From Clavulina sp. PMI_390 (taxonomy: Eukaryota > Basidiomycota > Agaricomycetes > Cantharellales > Hydnaceae): DNA of 64,000 nt. The stretch is from NCBI GenBank assembly GCA_015039315.1, contig WIDE01000032.1:178862-242861 (forward strand), read 5' to 3'. Made by a program: the position numbers and the translations under genes. Positions 1 to 12,129 of the stretch are shown in pieces (the first letter of the stretch is position 1; the number at the start of each line of letters is the position of its first letter). Under the pieces are notes generated by a model, which searched no databases, had not been told where the DNA came from, and worked only from the letters and a program-made list of their open reading frames with translations.

Positions 1-262
1 TCGTGGTGTTCTCAAGGTACTTTATCTCGCTCTCAATGGCCGACGTCCCTTTACTCATTCATCTGTCGAACAGTCTTTCCTTGAGAACGTCATCCGCGAC
101 TCTGTCACCTACACTGAGCATTCCAAGCGCAAGACCGTCACTGCTCTCGACGTCGTCTACGCCCTGAAGCGATCTGGCAAGGTTCGTCGTTTATTGTATT
201 GCATGCCATTCACCAAATCCTAATCCTTTTCTCTCTAGACTCTCTACGGTTTCGGCGCATAA
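1..262 (+). CDS. Histone H4, 3' part (cut by window start)
   Basis: Core nucleosomal histone. Exons at 1-16, 74-181 and 239-262 join into the highly conserved H4 C-terminus: RGVLK, then [35 protein letters not shown] and TLYGFGA before a TAA at 260-262. The K-S-F-L reading across the first intron matches the budding-yeast form of H4. Both introns (17-73 and 182-238) are 57 bp with GT-AG ends, which fits basidiomycete genes, where H4 usually has introns. Identity is certain. The 5' half and promoter lie outside the window, so neighbours such as a divergent H3 cannot be judged. Confidence 0.96.
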
Positions 263-617
263 GCGTGTCGTATCGACTTGCCCATCCCACTCTTCTTTTC
301 CTCCTACCGTGACACCCCTTCCATGCCACTACCTCTTTTGCGTCACCTTACCCTACTGGTTAGATAGTGCATCTGACCGTTATCCTATGTGTTTTTCTCT
401 CTTGTCATGCTACCTAGGCCTTGCAATCTCAATTTGGGATCCTCAACTATCCGCGTGCGTTAGACTGATTCGTCCTAAGGGCCCCATTTGGTTGTGTACG
501 TTGCATTGAAGCGTTGAGCCTCCGGCCGCATTGATCAAGGGTTTATGTGATGGCTTTGCGATGCCATTTTGGGACCTCGATGGTAACATCAATGAATTTT
601 GCTACATATACCAATGC
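263..617. other. Intergenic, convergent 3' ends
   Basis: Probable 3' UTRs of histone H4 (+) and the Yip1-family gene (-). It contains pyrimidine-rich sequence and one short open frame with no recognisable protein features. Confidence 0.6.
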
Positions 618-1869
618 CTAGTGGTTGAAGAATATGATAATGAATGACAGTGATACACCAAGATGCAGTGCGGCGATGAGAACCACAAAAAGGCGAACAG
701 CCTTGGCCTCAGCAGATGCAAGTATCGGGTAGGTGTTCCGAAGGAGGAAGAAGAGCGAGAGACCTGCTCCAATTCCTCCCGAAATCCAGCGAACAAGAGG
801 GAATGGGGCGATACAGATGAGGGAAACAGGACTATAAGGAGGGGATTCAAACGGATGCGGGAGATTTAGAATGGCCAAGAGGGGATGGGGGGTGAGTATG
901 ACAGGATAGGAGCTGATATCGAGGCACACTTACATCCAGACAGTCATGCCGTAGCCCCAGATGGAGACAGCATCCAAGACGCTCCATTCTTGTACACCGA
1001 TATACCTCAGCCATGCCCACAGGCCAACAGGTATGCCAATGCCATATGTATAGACTAGCCCGACTGCCACAGTGAGCTGCTTGAAGTCGTAATCCCATTC
1101 CTAAGAAGACGCATCGATGACAATATTAGAACAACTCGCAACGAGAGGTGGTCGAACGAAGGCAGCATACCTTTGCATTAAGCCAAGCCGTTATTGATGC
1201 TGATAGTGATGAAAAGACGAAGAGCGAGAATATAACTGTGGTAAGAGTCCAGAAGGGCCCGTACATGTCCGGACGAGATTCAAGGACGACGGAGACGAAG
1301 TCCTCTCGCGGTATCATCGTGCTGTAGCATCGATAAAGAACCTATATACGGAAGAACTCAGTGTCCATCGCGGGGAGAAGTAGAGTGTAGCGCACCGTTT
1401 TTGGTGTCCACGTCGAAGTACTTTTGGTAGTACTGCAATGGAAGCAACGTCAGGAGCCATCAGGTAAGATTCAGTAGTGGCCGCGTAGTGATTCTCACGT
1501 CTAATGACCAGAAAGGTGCATTCGTATTATCAGAGCGCACATAGCCTGCGGTAGTGAACGGCCAAGCGGTCAGAGTAGTGCGATGGCCAGTACAAGATTC
1601 AGACTCACCACGAGATGGGTCAGAGGGTCCACCAGATGGAGAAATTGCCCGAGCTGGTGCTGCGCCTGTGTCTGTCCCGAGAAAGCCTACAATACTTGGC
1701 ATAAGTATTCCACATCACAGCCAGTAGACCTCAACGTACTTTTGAATTCTAGCGGCTCTGCACCTGTTTCATGCTACAGAAACACAAACCCATGTCATTT
1801 GAGGCGATAACTGATATCATAAAACAAGCTCACATCATCTACTTCCAGAGTCTGATACTGGGCAGCCAT
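618..1869 (-). CDS. Yip1-domain Golgi membrane protein (YIPF1/2 class)
   Basis: Multi-spanning protein of the Yip1/YIPF family, which acts with Rab GTPases in ER-Golgi traffic. The start is ATG at 1869-1867 (MAAQYQTLEVDD; exon 1869-1834). Several short exons follow, giving the hydrophilic N-terminus and then the family signature FWSLDYYQKYFDVDTK. Four or five membrane segments follow, at roughly 1,290-1,200, 1,090-940 and 800-620. The end AEAKAVRLFVVLIAALHL then IIIFFNH* is typical of YIPF1/2. The last intron joins TGG-AT to T-CCT (VWIPVSL), last exon 831-618. One junction is unresolved: after DVDTKN (about 1,390) the only good GT donor leaves one extra base before the next exon (VLYRCYSTMIPRED). 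A non-canonical splice or a sequence error is possible. Confidence 0.85.
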
Positions 1870-2078
1870 TTGTTGATGTCGACGAGCACCCGTTGACGCG
1901 CTTGTTTGGTCCTGTTTGACCTTCGATTGCCCCTGGACTGCTTCTCTCGTTGGGTTCGATCCCTGCACTGAATCTAAGTTCATTGCACGCAAGTCTCACT
2001 TGAGGAGACTCGTTAATCACCCGAAGGCTTTCCGAGGCTCTGTAACTCTTCTAGAGCGATATCAGACTGAAGAGCATA
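1870..2078. promoter_or_regulatory. Bidirectional promoter, Yip1-family gene / BRO1
   Basis: The 209 bp between the start codons of two divergent genes must hold both promoters and 5' UTRs. No clear TATA box is visible. Confidence 0.5.
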
Positions 2079-5000
2079 ATGGCTCAATCCCCAACTGTCA
2101 GCGCTATCACACCTCGCAGCCTGTCACCGCTACTTCTAACCTGGCGCTTATTGCATAGATTGCTATCCCCCGTAAGAAAACGGACGAGGTGGACTGGACA
2201 TCCCCTATCCGCAGCATCATCTCGCATTCATACGGCGAGAGCCCCGATTCCTATGCTGCTGAATGTGCTGCACTGCAACGATGTCGCCAAGACGCTGTGA
2301 AAGGTGCTGGGAGCGACATGACAGCGCGCGATCTACTGTACAAGTACTTTGGTCAGCTAGAGTTGCTCGAGCTGCGGTTCTCGGAGATCAAGGTCACTTT
2401 CCCCTGGTACGTGCGTCATTCATGTTCGATCGGGTGTATTTCGTTTCGGAAGCTGACTGTGTGTATCAGGTACGACGCATTTACGAGCAAGTTGACGACG
2501 CAAACATCACTTGCCTATGAGAAGGCATCCATCATCTTCCAGATGGCCGCGACTCATTCGGCAGTCGCGTCCACGCAGAACCGCTCTGACCCTGAAGGAC
2601 TCAAGCGATCTTTCCACTACTTCAAGACTTCTGCGGGGATGTTAACGTACATCAACGACAACTTTCTTCACGCCCCGAGCACTGATCTAAGCAGAGATGT
2701 GGTGAAGCTTCTTGTGGGAATTATGCTCGCCCAAGCTACAGAGGTCTTCTTTGAAAAGCTGATCGACGAGAAAAAGAGTCAGCCAGCATTCAATGCCAAG
2801 GTCGCTGCACAGGCTTCATTCCTATACAATGGTCTCGTTGAGGAGGTGAAAGAATTTTACGGGAAGAATATTTTTGACCGAAACTGGGTGACTCTTTTGC
2901 AGGTAAGAATGCTCTCTATCAACGTCAACTGCGCACGGCCCCTGGGCTGAAATCTGATGCTCTTGTGTTCTTAGATCAAGGCCAAGTATTTCTCTGCCTT
3001 GATGCAATATCAGCAATACCTTGCTGACACTGCCAAGGCCAAATATGGCGATGCACTTGCGCGTATCTCGCTTGCCGAGTCCCTCTCAAAAGATGCCAAC
3101 AAGCTCGCAATATCCTTCAACTCTTACTTCATCCCTTCCGTCACCCCTGAGATCCCTGCTGATGGTGGCACCGCCATCATGACCCTGACTAAAACGCTGA
3201 TGACACTCACAGCTGAGAAAAAGGCCGAGGCGCAGCGCGAGAACGACTTGATTTACAACGCTGTGCCTGTTCCCGAAGCTACTCTGCCAGCTGTCGACAA
3301 GCTCGTGGTTGCGAATCCTATCACCATTCAGGAAGTGTACGCAAGCGCAGAGGTGCAAAAGGTCATCGGCCCCGACATGTTTGGGAAGCTGATCCCGCTC
3401 AGCGTGCACAAGAGTGCAAGCATCTATTCCGAGGAGAAAGCCAAGCTCGTTCGCGCCGAGGTGGAGAAGGCTGAAGATGCGGACGTTGCTCTTGCTTCGG
3501 GCTTGGAAAGCCTTGGTCTCCCTGCGGGTCTGCAAAAATGGAAGGACCTGGTGGCAGGAGAAGATCGAGCGGGGAGTGGAGCGTTGCCTAGGGAGTTGGA
3601 AGTCTGGGCAGACGAAATTGAGGCGAAGGGTGGATTGGGTGGCGTCGACGGCATGCTCAATCAGCTTGGCGCCCCGAGAGCTGCAGTGACGGAAGAGTTA
3701 GCTGCAGTGGGGCGAGATCTGGACAACGAATCACGAGAATGTGAGAGGATGCGGGTAAGTACCTTTCGGATCGGTAATCCAATCTCCAATTACTCCGCCA
3801 TCTAACAGTAGTCTCTGCTGTATCTAGATCAAGTATGAGCATGAGTGGACCCAAGACCCCTCCGCACCAAAAACCCGCGCTATTCGACAGGAACTCAAGT
3901 CCCTTTCTGATTCTCTCGCTGCTGCTACTTCCACGGACGAGCAGGTCGTCAAGCTATGGAATGGGGTTCGCCCTGATATTGCGTTGTTGCTTTCTGGCCC
4001 TGACAACCTTGAGAGGTTTTTCAAGGATCAGGAGCAAGCCCAAGGGGGCGCCGCCCCAGCTGCTAGCTTGCTAGATCTAGGTGACGATCTAAAAACCGGT
4101 GACGATGCAGTGCTGGCGGAGCTCGGCGCGTCGGTCGCTGCGATCGATGAGGCTCTCGGTAAATTGAACAAGATCAAGCGGGAGCGAGGTGAAGTACTAA
4201 AAGACCTGAAAGAAAAGGTGCGCTCGATGACTGTATTCATATCGACGATAATACTAAGACAATGCGTCTCTACAGATCCAAAACGATGACGTTTCTCACC
4301 TGCTCCTCGTCAACCACCGCGGCGCCAATGCGGAGCAGGCTGTGTTCACCACTGAGCTAGAGAAATTCCGGCCGTATCAGGCACGAGTTACTGCGACTGT
4401 TACAAGCCAAGATGCCACACTGGATGAAGTATCGAGGGTCTGGAAGTCACTGAAGGGTGGAAAGGGGAAGTCGTGGGTTAGAAAAGCGGAGGCTTTGGAG
4501 AAGCGGAGAGGGAACTTGATTGGCCGCTTTGTGCAGGCGAAAGAGATATGGGGTCAAGTTCGAGAAGGAGTCGGGTACGTTTGTCGTCTTCTTGAATTCT
4601 ACAGCTCTCCCTCCGCGACTGATCTTTTTACTGTTTGGGATCTTAGCAAAGGGCTTGAATTTTATCGCCAACTAGGAAAACTCGTCAAGGAGCTACGGAC
4701 CCATGTCGATGAATATGTCAAGCCGAGGAACGCAGAGCGTGAGCGGCTCGCATCTGAGCTGGAGAGCAGGAAGAGGATTACCTCTCCTTCGGCTCCATCG
4801 CCTGCACGGCCTCCCGCACCACCGTCGTCGGCGACCCCATACGATCTTTCTGGATCGCTATCCTCAATGTCCATCTCTTCTCCACCTGCTCCACCGCAAC
4901 CGTCCGTAAACAGCTGGGAATCTGCAAGTGCGCCTCCACGGCCACCAGCTCCACCATCGACGTCGGTCTATTCTGCTCTTCCTCCTCCGCCTCCCATCCC

Positions 5001-5550
5001 TCATCAGTCTAGCTACACACAAGCTCCTCCTAGTACCAATCCTATTCCATCCCCTTACGGCCTTCCGCCTCCGCCTCCACCCCCGTCTCAATATTCATCT
5101 CCCCCGCCTCTATCTAGCCCTCCACCACAAGACCCGTATGCGAGTCTTTTCAGTACTCCTGGGCTATCATCGCAGTTCTCCCTCGGTGCGAGCCCATCTG
5201 CCCCTCCCGCTCCTGCCGCACCTACCCGACAAGGCTCCCTCCCACCCCCTCCTCCGCCACCTCCATCTCTCTCCCAGTCATACTATCCCTCGCCTCCTCA
5301 GCAGCAGCCGCAATACGGAGCGTATCCTCCACCACCCCCGCAGGTACCGCAACAGCAACAGCAGCAGCCAGCGTATTATCAATCTCAGCCGTACCCTCAG
5401 CAATATGGTGGGTACCAGCAGCCTCCACAGGCCGGTTATCCTGCGCCGCCTCCGCCCCAGCAGCAAGGAGGACAGCAGCCTCCATATGGATACGTGCACC
5501 CTACGCAGCAGCTGCAACAGGGGAGGCCATCTCAGGGTTGGGGGTCTTAG
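2079..5550 (+). CDS. BRO1: BRO1-domain ESCRT-associated protein (Bro1/Vps31, ALIX-like)
   Basis: Endosomal adaptor of the Bro1/ALIX family. Its BRO1 domain binds ESCRT-III (Snf7/CHMP4), and its V domain and proline-rich tail recruit deubiquitinase and cargo. Seven exons (2079-2096, 2159-2406, 2470-2902, 2975-3754, 3828-4217, 4276-4574, 4647-5550) keep frame and give 1,023 residues. The N-terminus reads IPRKKTDEVDW and continues through the helical BRO1 domain (residues about 10-380; LELLELRF, AYEKASIIFQMAA, GMLTYINDNF). A coiled V-type region covers about 380-740. The last 250 residues are rich in Pro, Gln, Tyr and Ser with many PPPPP runs and QQQ tracts. Rim20/PalA is the fungal paralogue; the long proline-rich tail favours Bro1. 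The short first exon (MAQSPT) is set by a GT-AG intron at 2097-2158. Confidence 0.9.
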
Positions 5551-5725
5551 CAAACATAATGACAGCACGAATAAGGTCCAACATCTGCATTTGCGTATGT
5601 ACACAATATATACAAATATGTGTAATACTTCTAAGAAATCAGATTCGGTCGGATACATGGTTCTTGTACGCTAGCGTCATATCCAATACTACACAGACAT
5701 CTTTTGATTTGCTGATCAACGGGTG

Positions 5726-7286
5726 CTAATCAGATACCTCCCAATATTTGGCGGTCTCTGTATAATCGACCTTGAGACCATCGAACATCAGGAGTGCATT
5801 GCTCACAGTCATTCCCAGGTCAGGCTGAACCGACACGTTTTCAACACGAGTCGAGAACCATGCGTACTCCTCGACGCTGCACTGCGATAAGACGAGCGCA
5901 CGGAGGGGCTGGACGAAGTGTGGCCGGCTTTTGATGCATATTGAAGCGTGCCGTCGCAGATTAATTGATTCCTGCAGGAATGCGAGTGGCATTGGGGGAT
6001 CGTTTGGCTCGTGGATGTTCATGGCCAGGGAAAGGGTATGAAGTCTGGGGACGGGGAAATCCCCCGATTCGTGAACACTTTGTGTGAGCACTGCGAGCAT
6101 CTTGAGGAACTGGTGGATGAACGGGAAGTTTCCATGAAGGAAGATCTCCTCCAATAGCGGCGTTTCCGTAACCTGAGCAAGATAATTCGGTAGACGATTT
6201 GGTCAAAATGAACGAAAAGGAGGAGTAAGAGGAAAAGTAACGAACAAATACGAGCAGCTCGGATATTAGCTCTTCATCCGTATAACACCATCGTTCGCGT
6301 GCACTGGTTAGGATAAACTTTCTCAGTTCTGGGGTCGTTACGTCCTGGAACCACAATGAAAGGAACGATTTGTGGGTAGCGATCCCCAAATCAAGCACGC
6401 GGAGGCAGGGCAGTTCGATCGGGTCAGTAACCTCGCCATCCACTTCGCCCTGAGCGGTAATGCGAAGGGACACTAATGCACGAGCCTGCATAAGGATCTC
6501 CCGCCATTCCTCCCATTCATGGATGAAGGGGACGTGGACGCATAAATCAACCACGGTGGCGAGGATGCCTGCCACGGAAAATTCAAATGGGGCGCAATAG
6601 AGAGTGAGCTGAGTGAGAAAGGGGAACAGTGGGTTCGTAGGCGAGGTGATCTCTAGGTTTGACATCGGCCTTTGTTGGCCGATTTCACCCGTTAATTGCG
6701 TGCGGAAATTGCGATGGTGCATGGAGAATGGGAAAGTCCCTGGCTTGTCCACTTCGATAGGAGACACCCGGATGTTCAGTTCCTCTAGGTGAGTGGCCAC
6801 GAGGAGCGAGTTTGTCCAGATCATGAACTTGCTCAGCGAGACATAGTCGCACTTGATGAGATGGACTGATCGCCACCTATGTGCAGTGCCGAGAAGTCTG
6901 TGGTACTGGTCTGTAGCACCTTTAGGTATGGGATAGAAGAAACATCGACCAAGACGATACGCCACGATGTCGAGGGGTAGCTTAGCTGCTACACGGTCCA
7001 GCCAAAGTGCCAATAGTTCACTGGACCATCCGTACGGAAGACACGTCCAAAGTGAGGGGGTATTGATGCAAGCCTCTCTGAACAGGCGACAGGTATGGGT
7101 GATCGCCAGGAGCTGGGTAGGGACGTGGTATTCATCAAGTCTACCTGGATCTACCTCACATAAAATAGCGAAAATAGTGAGCAGAATCTCTGTAGGCAGA
7201 GGAGAGGAGGGTGCAGGGACTCTGGGGGTCGCAGGGGCTCTAGAGCCCATATCAGACGTTAGTCCGGGTAGAATCGCGGGCGCCAT
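5726..7286 (-). CDS. F-box-like protein, duplicate copy 1
   Basis: Exons 7286-6246 and 6172-5726 give 495 residues. An N-terminal F-box-like segment (SPLPTEILLTIFAILCE, then HVPTQLLAITHTCRLFREAC, residues about 27-75) is followed by irregular leucine-rich sequence of the kind that picks substrates for SCF ubiquitin ligases. The intron (6173-6245) joins ELLVF to VTETPLLEEIFLHGN. The gene is clearly paralogous to the one at 10143-11653: same domain order, same intron position and an identical 447-nt last exon. It is convergent with BRO1, with 175 bp between stops. An upstream in-frame ATG at 7403 is less likely because the paralogue aligns only from about PAI. The substrate is unknown. Confidence 0.8.
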
Positions 7287-7714
7287 CGAACTTGAGAGGG
7301 TACGGCGTATCGCGGGCTGGGTTATGGGGGAAAAGATGGCAGTGCAAAATTTTGGATGCCAATCTGATACCCACCAAAGCCCACCAGCTGTGCGACTGTG
7401 CAACTGAATCCCACTGCCTTGACAACATGTGGACGGTATACTGAGAGGTCATCTTGTATATCATATTCGTAAGACGCGACCCTGGGTTGTTACGCGTATG
7501 GTGTGGTATATTATCGGCTGTGCCTTGCCGCCTTGGCCCAGAAGGGCCAAATAACGCGTCCTTGACATCAACAGAGCCAAGTTCGGGTTCAAAAACGTCT
7601 TCTGACCCCTCCTTCGGTGCAGCAATCCCAATTCTCATGGAACACGTCCCAATTCGCGTCTTTTTTTGGTGCGCTATACCTTCGCGCCCTGGCTGGACGA
7701 TAGTCTCTGTTGGG
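7287..7714. promoter_or_regulatory. Duplicated divergent promoter (older copy)
   Basis: Reads as a diverged copy of 11654-12129, the spacer between the second F-box copy and the Sel1-repeat gene. Shared stretches include CAGCTGTGC, GGCTGTGCCTT, TTGGCCC followed by GGCCAAA, and TCAACAGAGCCAAGTT. It still serves as upstream DNA for the F-box copy on the minus strand. Confidence 0.7.
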
Positions 7715-7860
7715 GTTTCATTTCCTGTCAGGTAGCCTGACTCAGATCTCCGCCCATCCCCGTTTCCATATTACCAATAAGAATATCATGGAGCCGGCTG
7801 TCCGCTCAGAGCCAGCATGGTCCTTGAATGACCCGGTTCGTTTGTACCCTTTCACGTCGC
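7715..7860 (+). pseudogene. 5' stub of the Sel1-repeat (Skt5/Chs4-like) gene
   Basis: Aligns with the first about 45 codons of the gene starting at 12130: TCA-TTT-CCT-GTC here against TCA-TAT-CCT-GTT there, then CTCAGAT, CCCATCCCCGTTTCC and ATGGAGCCGGCT against ATGGCGCCGGCT. The start codon position is GTT (7715-7717) and an in-frame TAG lies at 7733-7735. Homology fades near 7860, so no Sel1 repeats are present. It is a dead fragment carried along with the F-box duplication. Confidence 0.8.
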
Positions 7861-8001
7861 ATAGGGTACCCATACTATACTCAAATGCCAGTTGACGATT
7901 AACATGATCATTTTACTCCGTTGATAATCACCGAATCCTCCCTGTCCATACAGTCTTGCCTAGCCTGTAGATCATAGTCATCTACATATGCACCCATATC
8001 A

Positions 8002-9709
8002 TTACCATGGAAAATGCCGGCGTCTGGTACGGTCACGGACTCGTGGAAGAGGAGGAGGAAGCTCTTGCAGCCCACTGCCACAAAGAGGCGGAGAATACGG
8101 AACTTCCTCCATCTAATATATACCCCAGCCCAATTACAAATTTATAGCATATCAGAGTCCGTAAAGCAAGCCTTCAACAGGACTGACTCACCGTGAAATG
8201 TGGCACTAGCTCGCGAAGGGCTTCCCAGTTGTCAATCTGGTGGGCTCCGAACTCTTCACGCGGTGGGAGCGTGAGGTGTGTTATGATGCCGCAGCGAGCA
8301 GAAACAAAAAGGCGCATGGAATCAAGGAGATGGCCTACATCCCTCCCTAGCAGACGCAGCTCTGTGAGCTTAGGAAGAAGGTTCGCTCTTTGCCAGCCAG
8401 GCTCCTGAAGCTTCTCTAAGCGAATATCAAGGGGCCAGTAACCAATGCGATCGCGTTTCAACGTAAGTGAATAAATCCGCGGCATCGCGTTTGCCTAAAT
8501 CAGCATCAAACAACGCTCCGTGAGCATTCATGTGGCAGCACTATGGCAGATTCTTACCACAACCGGCCACATATCCCTCTCCATGGGTTCTGACAGGGAC
8601 ATCCCATTCATGATAAGATGCTCCACATTCGGCATTCTAACGCTCCGAAGTAGCTCCAACAGTGGATACGTCCCGCGAGTCCTTGGCGACCGAACTTCTA
8701 AGTATTGTAGTGCATCAAGTTGTACATCGACCAGTCCCCGAAACTGTCCAGGCGTAAGTTGGAGCAACGTCAACGATATCAGGCGAGGAAGAAGAGTGAT
8801 TGTGCCGAAGTTCGGCAGCTTTGCGTTAACCCTGGAAACAGGAAGATGGACTTCTGGGTTAGAAGTTACTGTGATATCCACACCTCTCGAATAAATGCGC
8901 TCAATTGAGAGTAGTTGATCGACATCTAAAATGATCGTGGAAGAGCCAAATGCAATGATCGAGAGATCACGCAGGTCCAGGCATTTGGAAGTGATGGCTC
9001 CAAGACAGTTACTGAGGACACTGCCATCGAAGAAGCCACACGAGAATGTCAGCGAGAGCGATGAACACATCGATAACGAGATAAAGAGCTCCCTCTTGAA
9101 GGCTTGGCGCTCAGGCTCACTGAAAGCGAGCTGTGCTGGGGGACGTGGAGGGGCAATAGGGAAGAGATTTCCGAACATAGCAGGCATCAGCGTAATCGAG
9201 AGCAGGCGATGTTTCGCCCTCTCATTCCATGCTTGAATAAGGTTAACGTGCCAGTGATCCCAATCAGCATGAGTGAATAGCTGTGGCGTGTCAAGAATCC
9301 AGTCCCGCCATGCCCTCGATACTTGGGACACTCGAAGAATGCTCTTTGTGTCCCTTGGATCTCCTACGACAAGAAGGATGATATTGTGAAACACGTCGAA
9401 GGGAACGACGCTAATGGGGTCAAGCGCTGATTCATCATTATGAAGATAAGGGGACACTGGTGGATCAAGATGTTGGAGACCTTGGGCCCCACCCTCGGGG
9501 GTCAATTGGGTTTGACGGAGCCCACGGACAGTGTCCTGAGTTGTTTGAGAGTGAATATCTCCGCCGCGAGATTGAATAAGGTAACTAGGTCGGAACGGTA
9601 TTAGCCTTCGGAGAACTGATGGGATGAGCCCTCCCTGAGCGGCAGGAGATGAACCCTTTGAAGAGCTGAAAAAAGACATCGGACCACTTCTTTGTGGAAC
9701 GAGCGTCAC
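8002..9709 (-). CDS. F-box-like protein (second type)
   Basis: Three exons (9709-8558, 8494-8192, 8112-8002) keep frame and give 521 residues. After a low-complexity N-terminus of about 95 residues comes an F-box-like segment (ISVVPFDVFHNIILLVV, then KSILRVSQVSRAWRDWIL, about 97-140). Irregular leucine-rich sequence follows to LRELVPHFT. The last exon (MEEVPYSPPLCGSG to HFPW*) is inferred from a TTAG acceptor at 8113-8114. If the donor at 8191 is not used, the protein ends at 8174 instead. A second in-frame ATG ten codons downstream (MSFFSSS) is also possible. It sits between the two halves of the neighbouring duplication and is not a close paralogue of either. Confidence 0.72.
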
Positions 9710-10142
9710 CGAGATAAAGTATGGACGCAGTGGCTATTTGGCATAGAGCTGTTAGATTCCGTGCTATTCGATCCAGGGGGTAGCGCACGGGGCGGTTGGC
9801 TCAACGAAACAAACAGGACTGAGCACAACGTCACATCTGGTAACCACCTGCTCAATTATTCCCACAACCGAACCATCAACATGGGTCACTAGAAATCTCT
9901 CGCGAACGACGAAACCAGGAAAGAATTGGTCATTAACCATTGCTGTCCGTAACTATACATAGCACATGCTTCGAAATAGTCCCAACCATGCGTCATCAAG
10001 GCTGCAGCCAACGACTAGATTGCCAACTACTGGATTCACTGCTTCCCGTACTCTTATACTGCAGCAGGAAAAATGCATGTTATATATCAACTTCGTATCT
10101 AATGCGGTACTGACAGCATTTACTCCACCGATCGACGGCTGG
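9710..10142. other. Intergenic
   Basis: Upstream DNA of the F-box gene at 8002-9709 and the 3' end of the next F-box gene. No gene or clear signal seen. Confidence 0.6.
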
Positions 10143-11653
10143 TTAGTCCGACAGGTCCCAATATTCCGCGCCCTCTGTGTAATCCACCTTGAGGCGATCA
10201 AACATGAGAAGCGAGTTGACCACACTCATCCCCAGGTCAGGTTGAACCACCACATGATTGACATGACCCGAGAACCACTCGTATTCCTCGATACTGCAAT
10301 GTGACAGAATGAGCGAGCGGAGGGGCTGGACGCGTTGCAGCACGTTGTTGATAGCAGCATCCTGTCGCAAATTGATGATGTCCTGTAAGAAGGCGAGGGG
10401 GAGGGGGAGGTCGTCTGGCCTTCCCTGACTAAGATTCATAGCCAGGGAAAGAGTGTGAAGCTCGGGCATGGGATAATCTCCCAAATCCTCAAAGTTTTCT
10501 GTTTGTAGTGACAACGTCGTGAGGAAGCTCTGGATAAATGGGAAGTTTCCATGAAGGAAGACATCCTCTAATAGAGGCGTTACCGGGATCTGAACAACAA
10601 GAGATAGAAGATGATTATATTTGTGAACCAGGATGAAAGTAGGTGGAAACTAACGAAGAATTCAAAGAGCTCCGAGATCAGCTCGCCATCGGTATCCCAT
10701 AATCGCTCACGGGAACTAGTCAGAGATAACTTTCTAAGTTCAGGGGCCGTCACATGACGGAACCAGGAGGAAAGAAACGATTTGTGGGTGTCGATGCCTA
10801 AGTCAAGCACGCGAAGGCATGGTAGCTTGACTGGGGCAGTTATCCGGCTGTCGACTTCACACTGGGCGGTAATGCGAAGATATTCGAGTGAGATGCCCTG
10901 CAAGAGGACCGACTGCCATACCTCCCATTCACTGATGAAAGGTATATGGATGCATAGCTCGACAACGGTGGAGAGCATGCTTGCCGCGGAGAATTCAAAG
11001 GGCGGGCAGTAAAGAGTGAGCCGAGAGAGATGCGGGAACAGGGATGTAGTAGGTAGAGGGATCTCTAAGTCAAACAGTGACCTTCGCTGACCAATCTCGC
11101 TCGTCAATTGGGTGCGGAAACTACGATGGTGCATGGAGAACGGGAAAGCTCCTGGTTCGTCTACCTCGACGGGAGCTACACGAATATTCAATTCCTCGAG
11201 GTGAGTAGCCGCAAGCAGTGAGTCTGTCCATGTCATGAATCTCTTCAGCGAGGCGTAGTCGCATCTGATGAGATGGACCGATCGCCACCTGTGTGCAGTA
11301 GCGAGCAATCTGGGGTATTGATCTGGGGCGGTCATCGTTCGGAAATCGACAGAAGGCTGGTCCAGGCGACACGCCATCAGATCAAGTGGTAATATGGTCG
11401 GCATCCGGTCCATCCAAAGAGCCAACAATGCGCTGGACCATCCATACGGTACACAAGTCCAGAGCGCAGGAGTCCCGATGCAAGCCTCGCGGAATAGTCG
11501 GCAGGTGTGGGTGAGAGCAAGAAGCTGTGTGGGGACATGATACTCATCAATCGTATCTGGATCTAACTCACAGACGATGGCAAAGATAATAAGCAGAATC
11601 TCTGTAGGTAGAGGAGAATAGGGTGCAGGGGTTTTGGAGACAACGTTGGGCAT
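10143..11653 (-). CDS. F-box-like protein, duplicate copy 2
   Basis: Exons 11653-10655 and 10589-10143 give 481 residues. The F-box-like segment (YSPLPTEILLIIFAIVCE, then HVPTQLLALTHTCRLFREAC) sits at residues about 10-60, followed by leucine-rich sequence. The intron (10590-10654) joins FEFF to IPVTPLLEDVFLHGN, exactly where copy 1 (5726-7286) is interrupted. The end KVDYTEGAEYWDLSD parallels KVDYTETAKYWEVSD in copy 1. An upstream ATG at 11710 would add 19 residues; 11653 is chosen because it leaves a short leader before the F-box. It is divergent from the intact Sel1-repeat gene. Confidence 0.8.
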
Positions 11654-12129
11654 TGCTTCTAATGGAATCGCAGGTCTCAAACTTAGACAAAGGCAGGAAG
11701 TGGGCACCAATGACTTATAAAGTTACAGTATGGCAGTGCTGAAATGCAGATGGTCACTTGATACTACCAGCACCCCACCAGCACCTACCAGCTGTGCAAC
11801 CCTTGACAGGGACCACGAGGCTGACAGAAAGCACGTATTTTCCGAGGGAAATATTTGGTGTGATATTTACACACAGAACACATCCTTCGCCATCACACGT
11901 GGTAGTGGGATATTATTGGCTTTGGCTGTGCCTTACCGCCACCTTGGCCCTAGCGGCCAAACAACGCACCCTGGACGTCAACAGAGCCAAGTTTAGGCTC
12001 GAAAACATATTGCTCACCCCCCTGTCGGTCCAGCACTCCCAGTTCTCGTGGTGCACGCCCGTGTTCACGTATTTTTTTAGTGCCGTATATCTGGACACCA
12101 TCTTGGCTCCACGATAGCCGTTCGTTGGC
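11654..12129. promoter_or_regulatory. Divergent promoter, F-box copy 2 / Sel1-repeat gene
   Basis: 476 bp between start codons, with recognisable homology to 7287-7714. It contains TTGGCCCTAGCGGCCAA at about 11,944-11,960, an interrupted palindrome that is also present (TTGGCCCAGAAGGGCCAA) in the other copy, so it may be a conserved site. Confidence 0.55.

Noticed and set aside
4928..5674. 248-codon plus-strand frame over the BRO1 tail
   Set aside because: Off-frame reading of the proline-rich tract; His/Leu/Arg-rich composition comes from CCN-rich codons.
7710..7895. 61-codon plus-strand frame as a small gene
   Set aside because: It is a shifted reading of the dead 5' stub of the Sel1-repeat gene; the homologous frame has lost its start and has a stop at codon 7.
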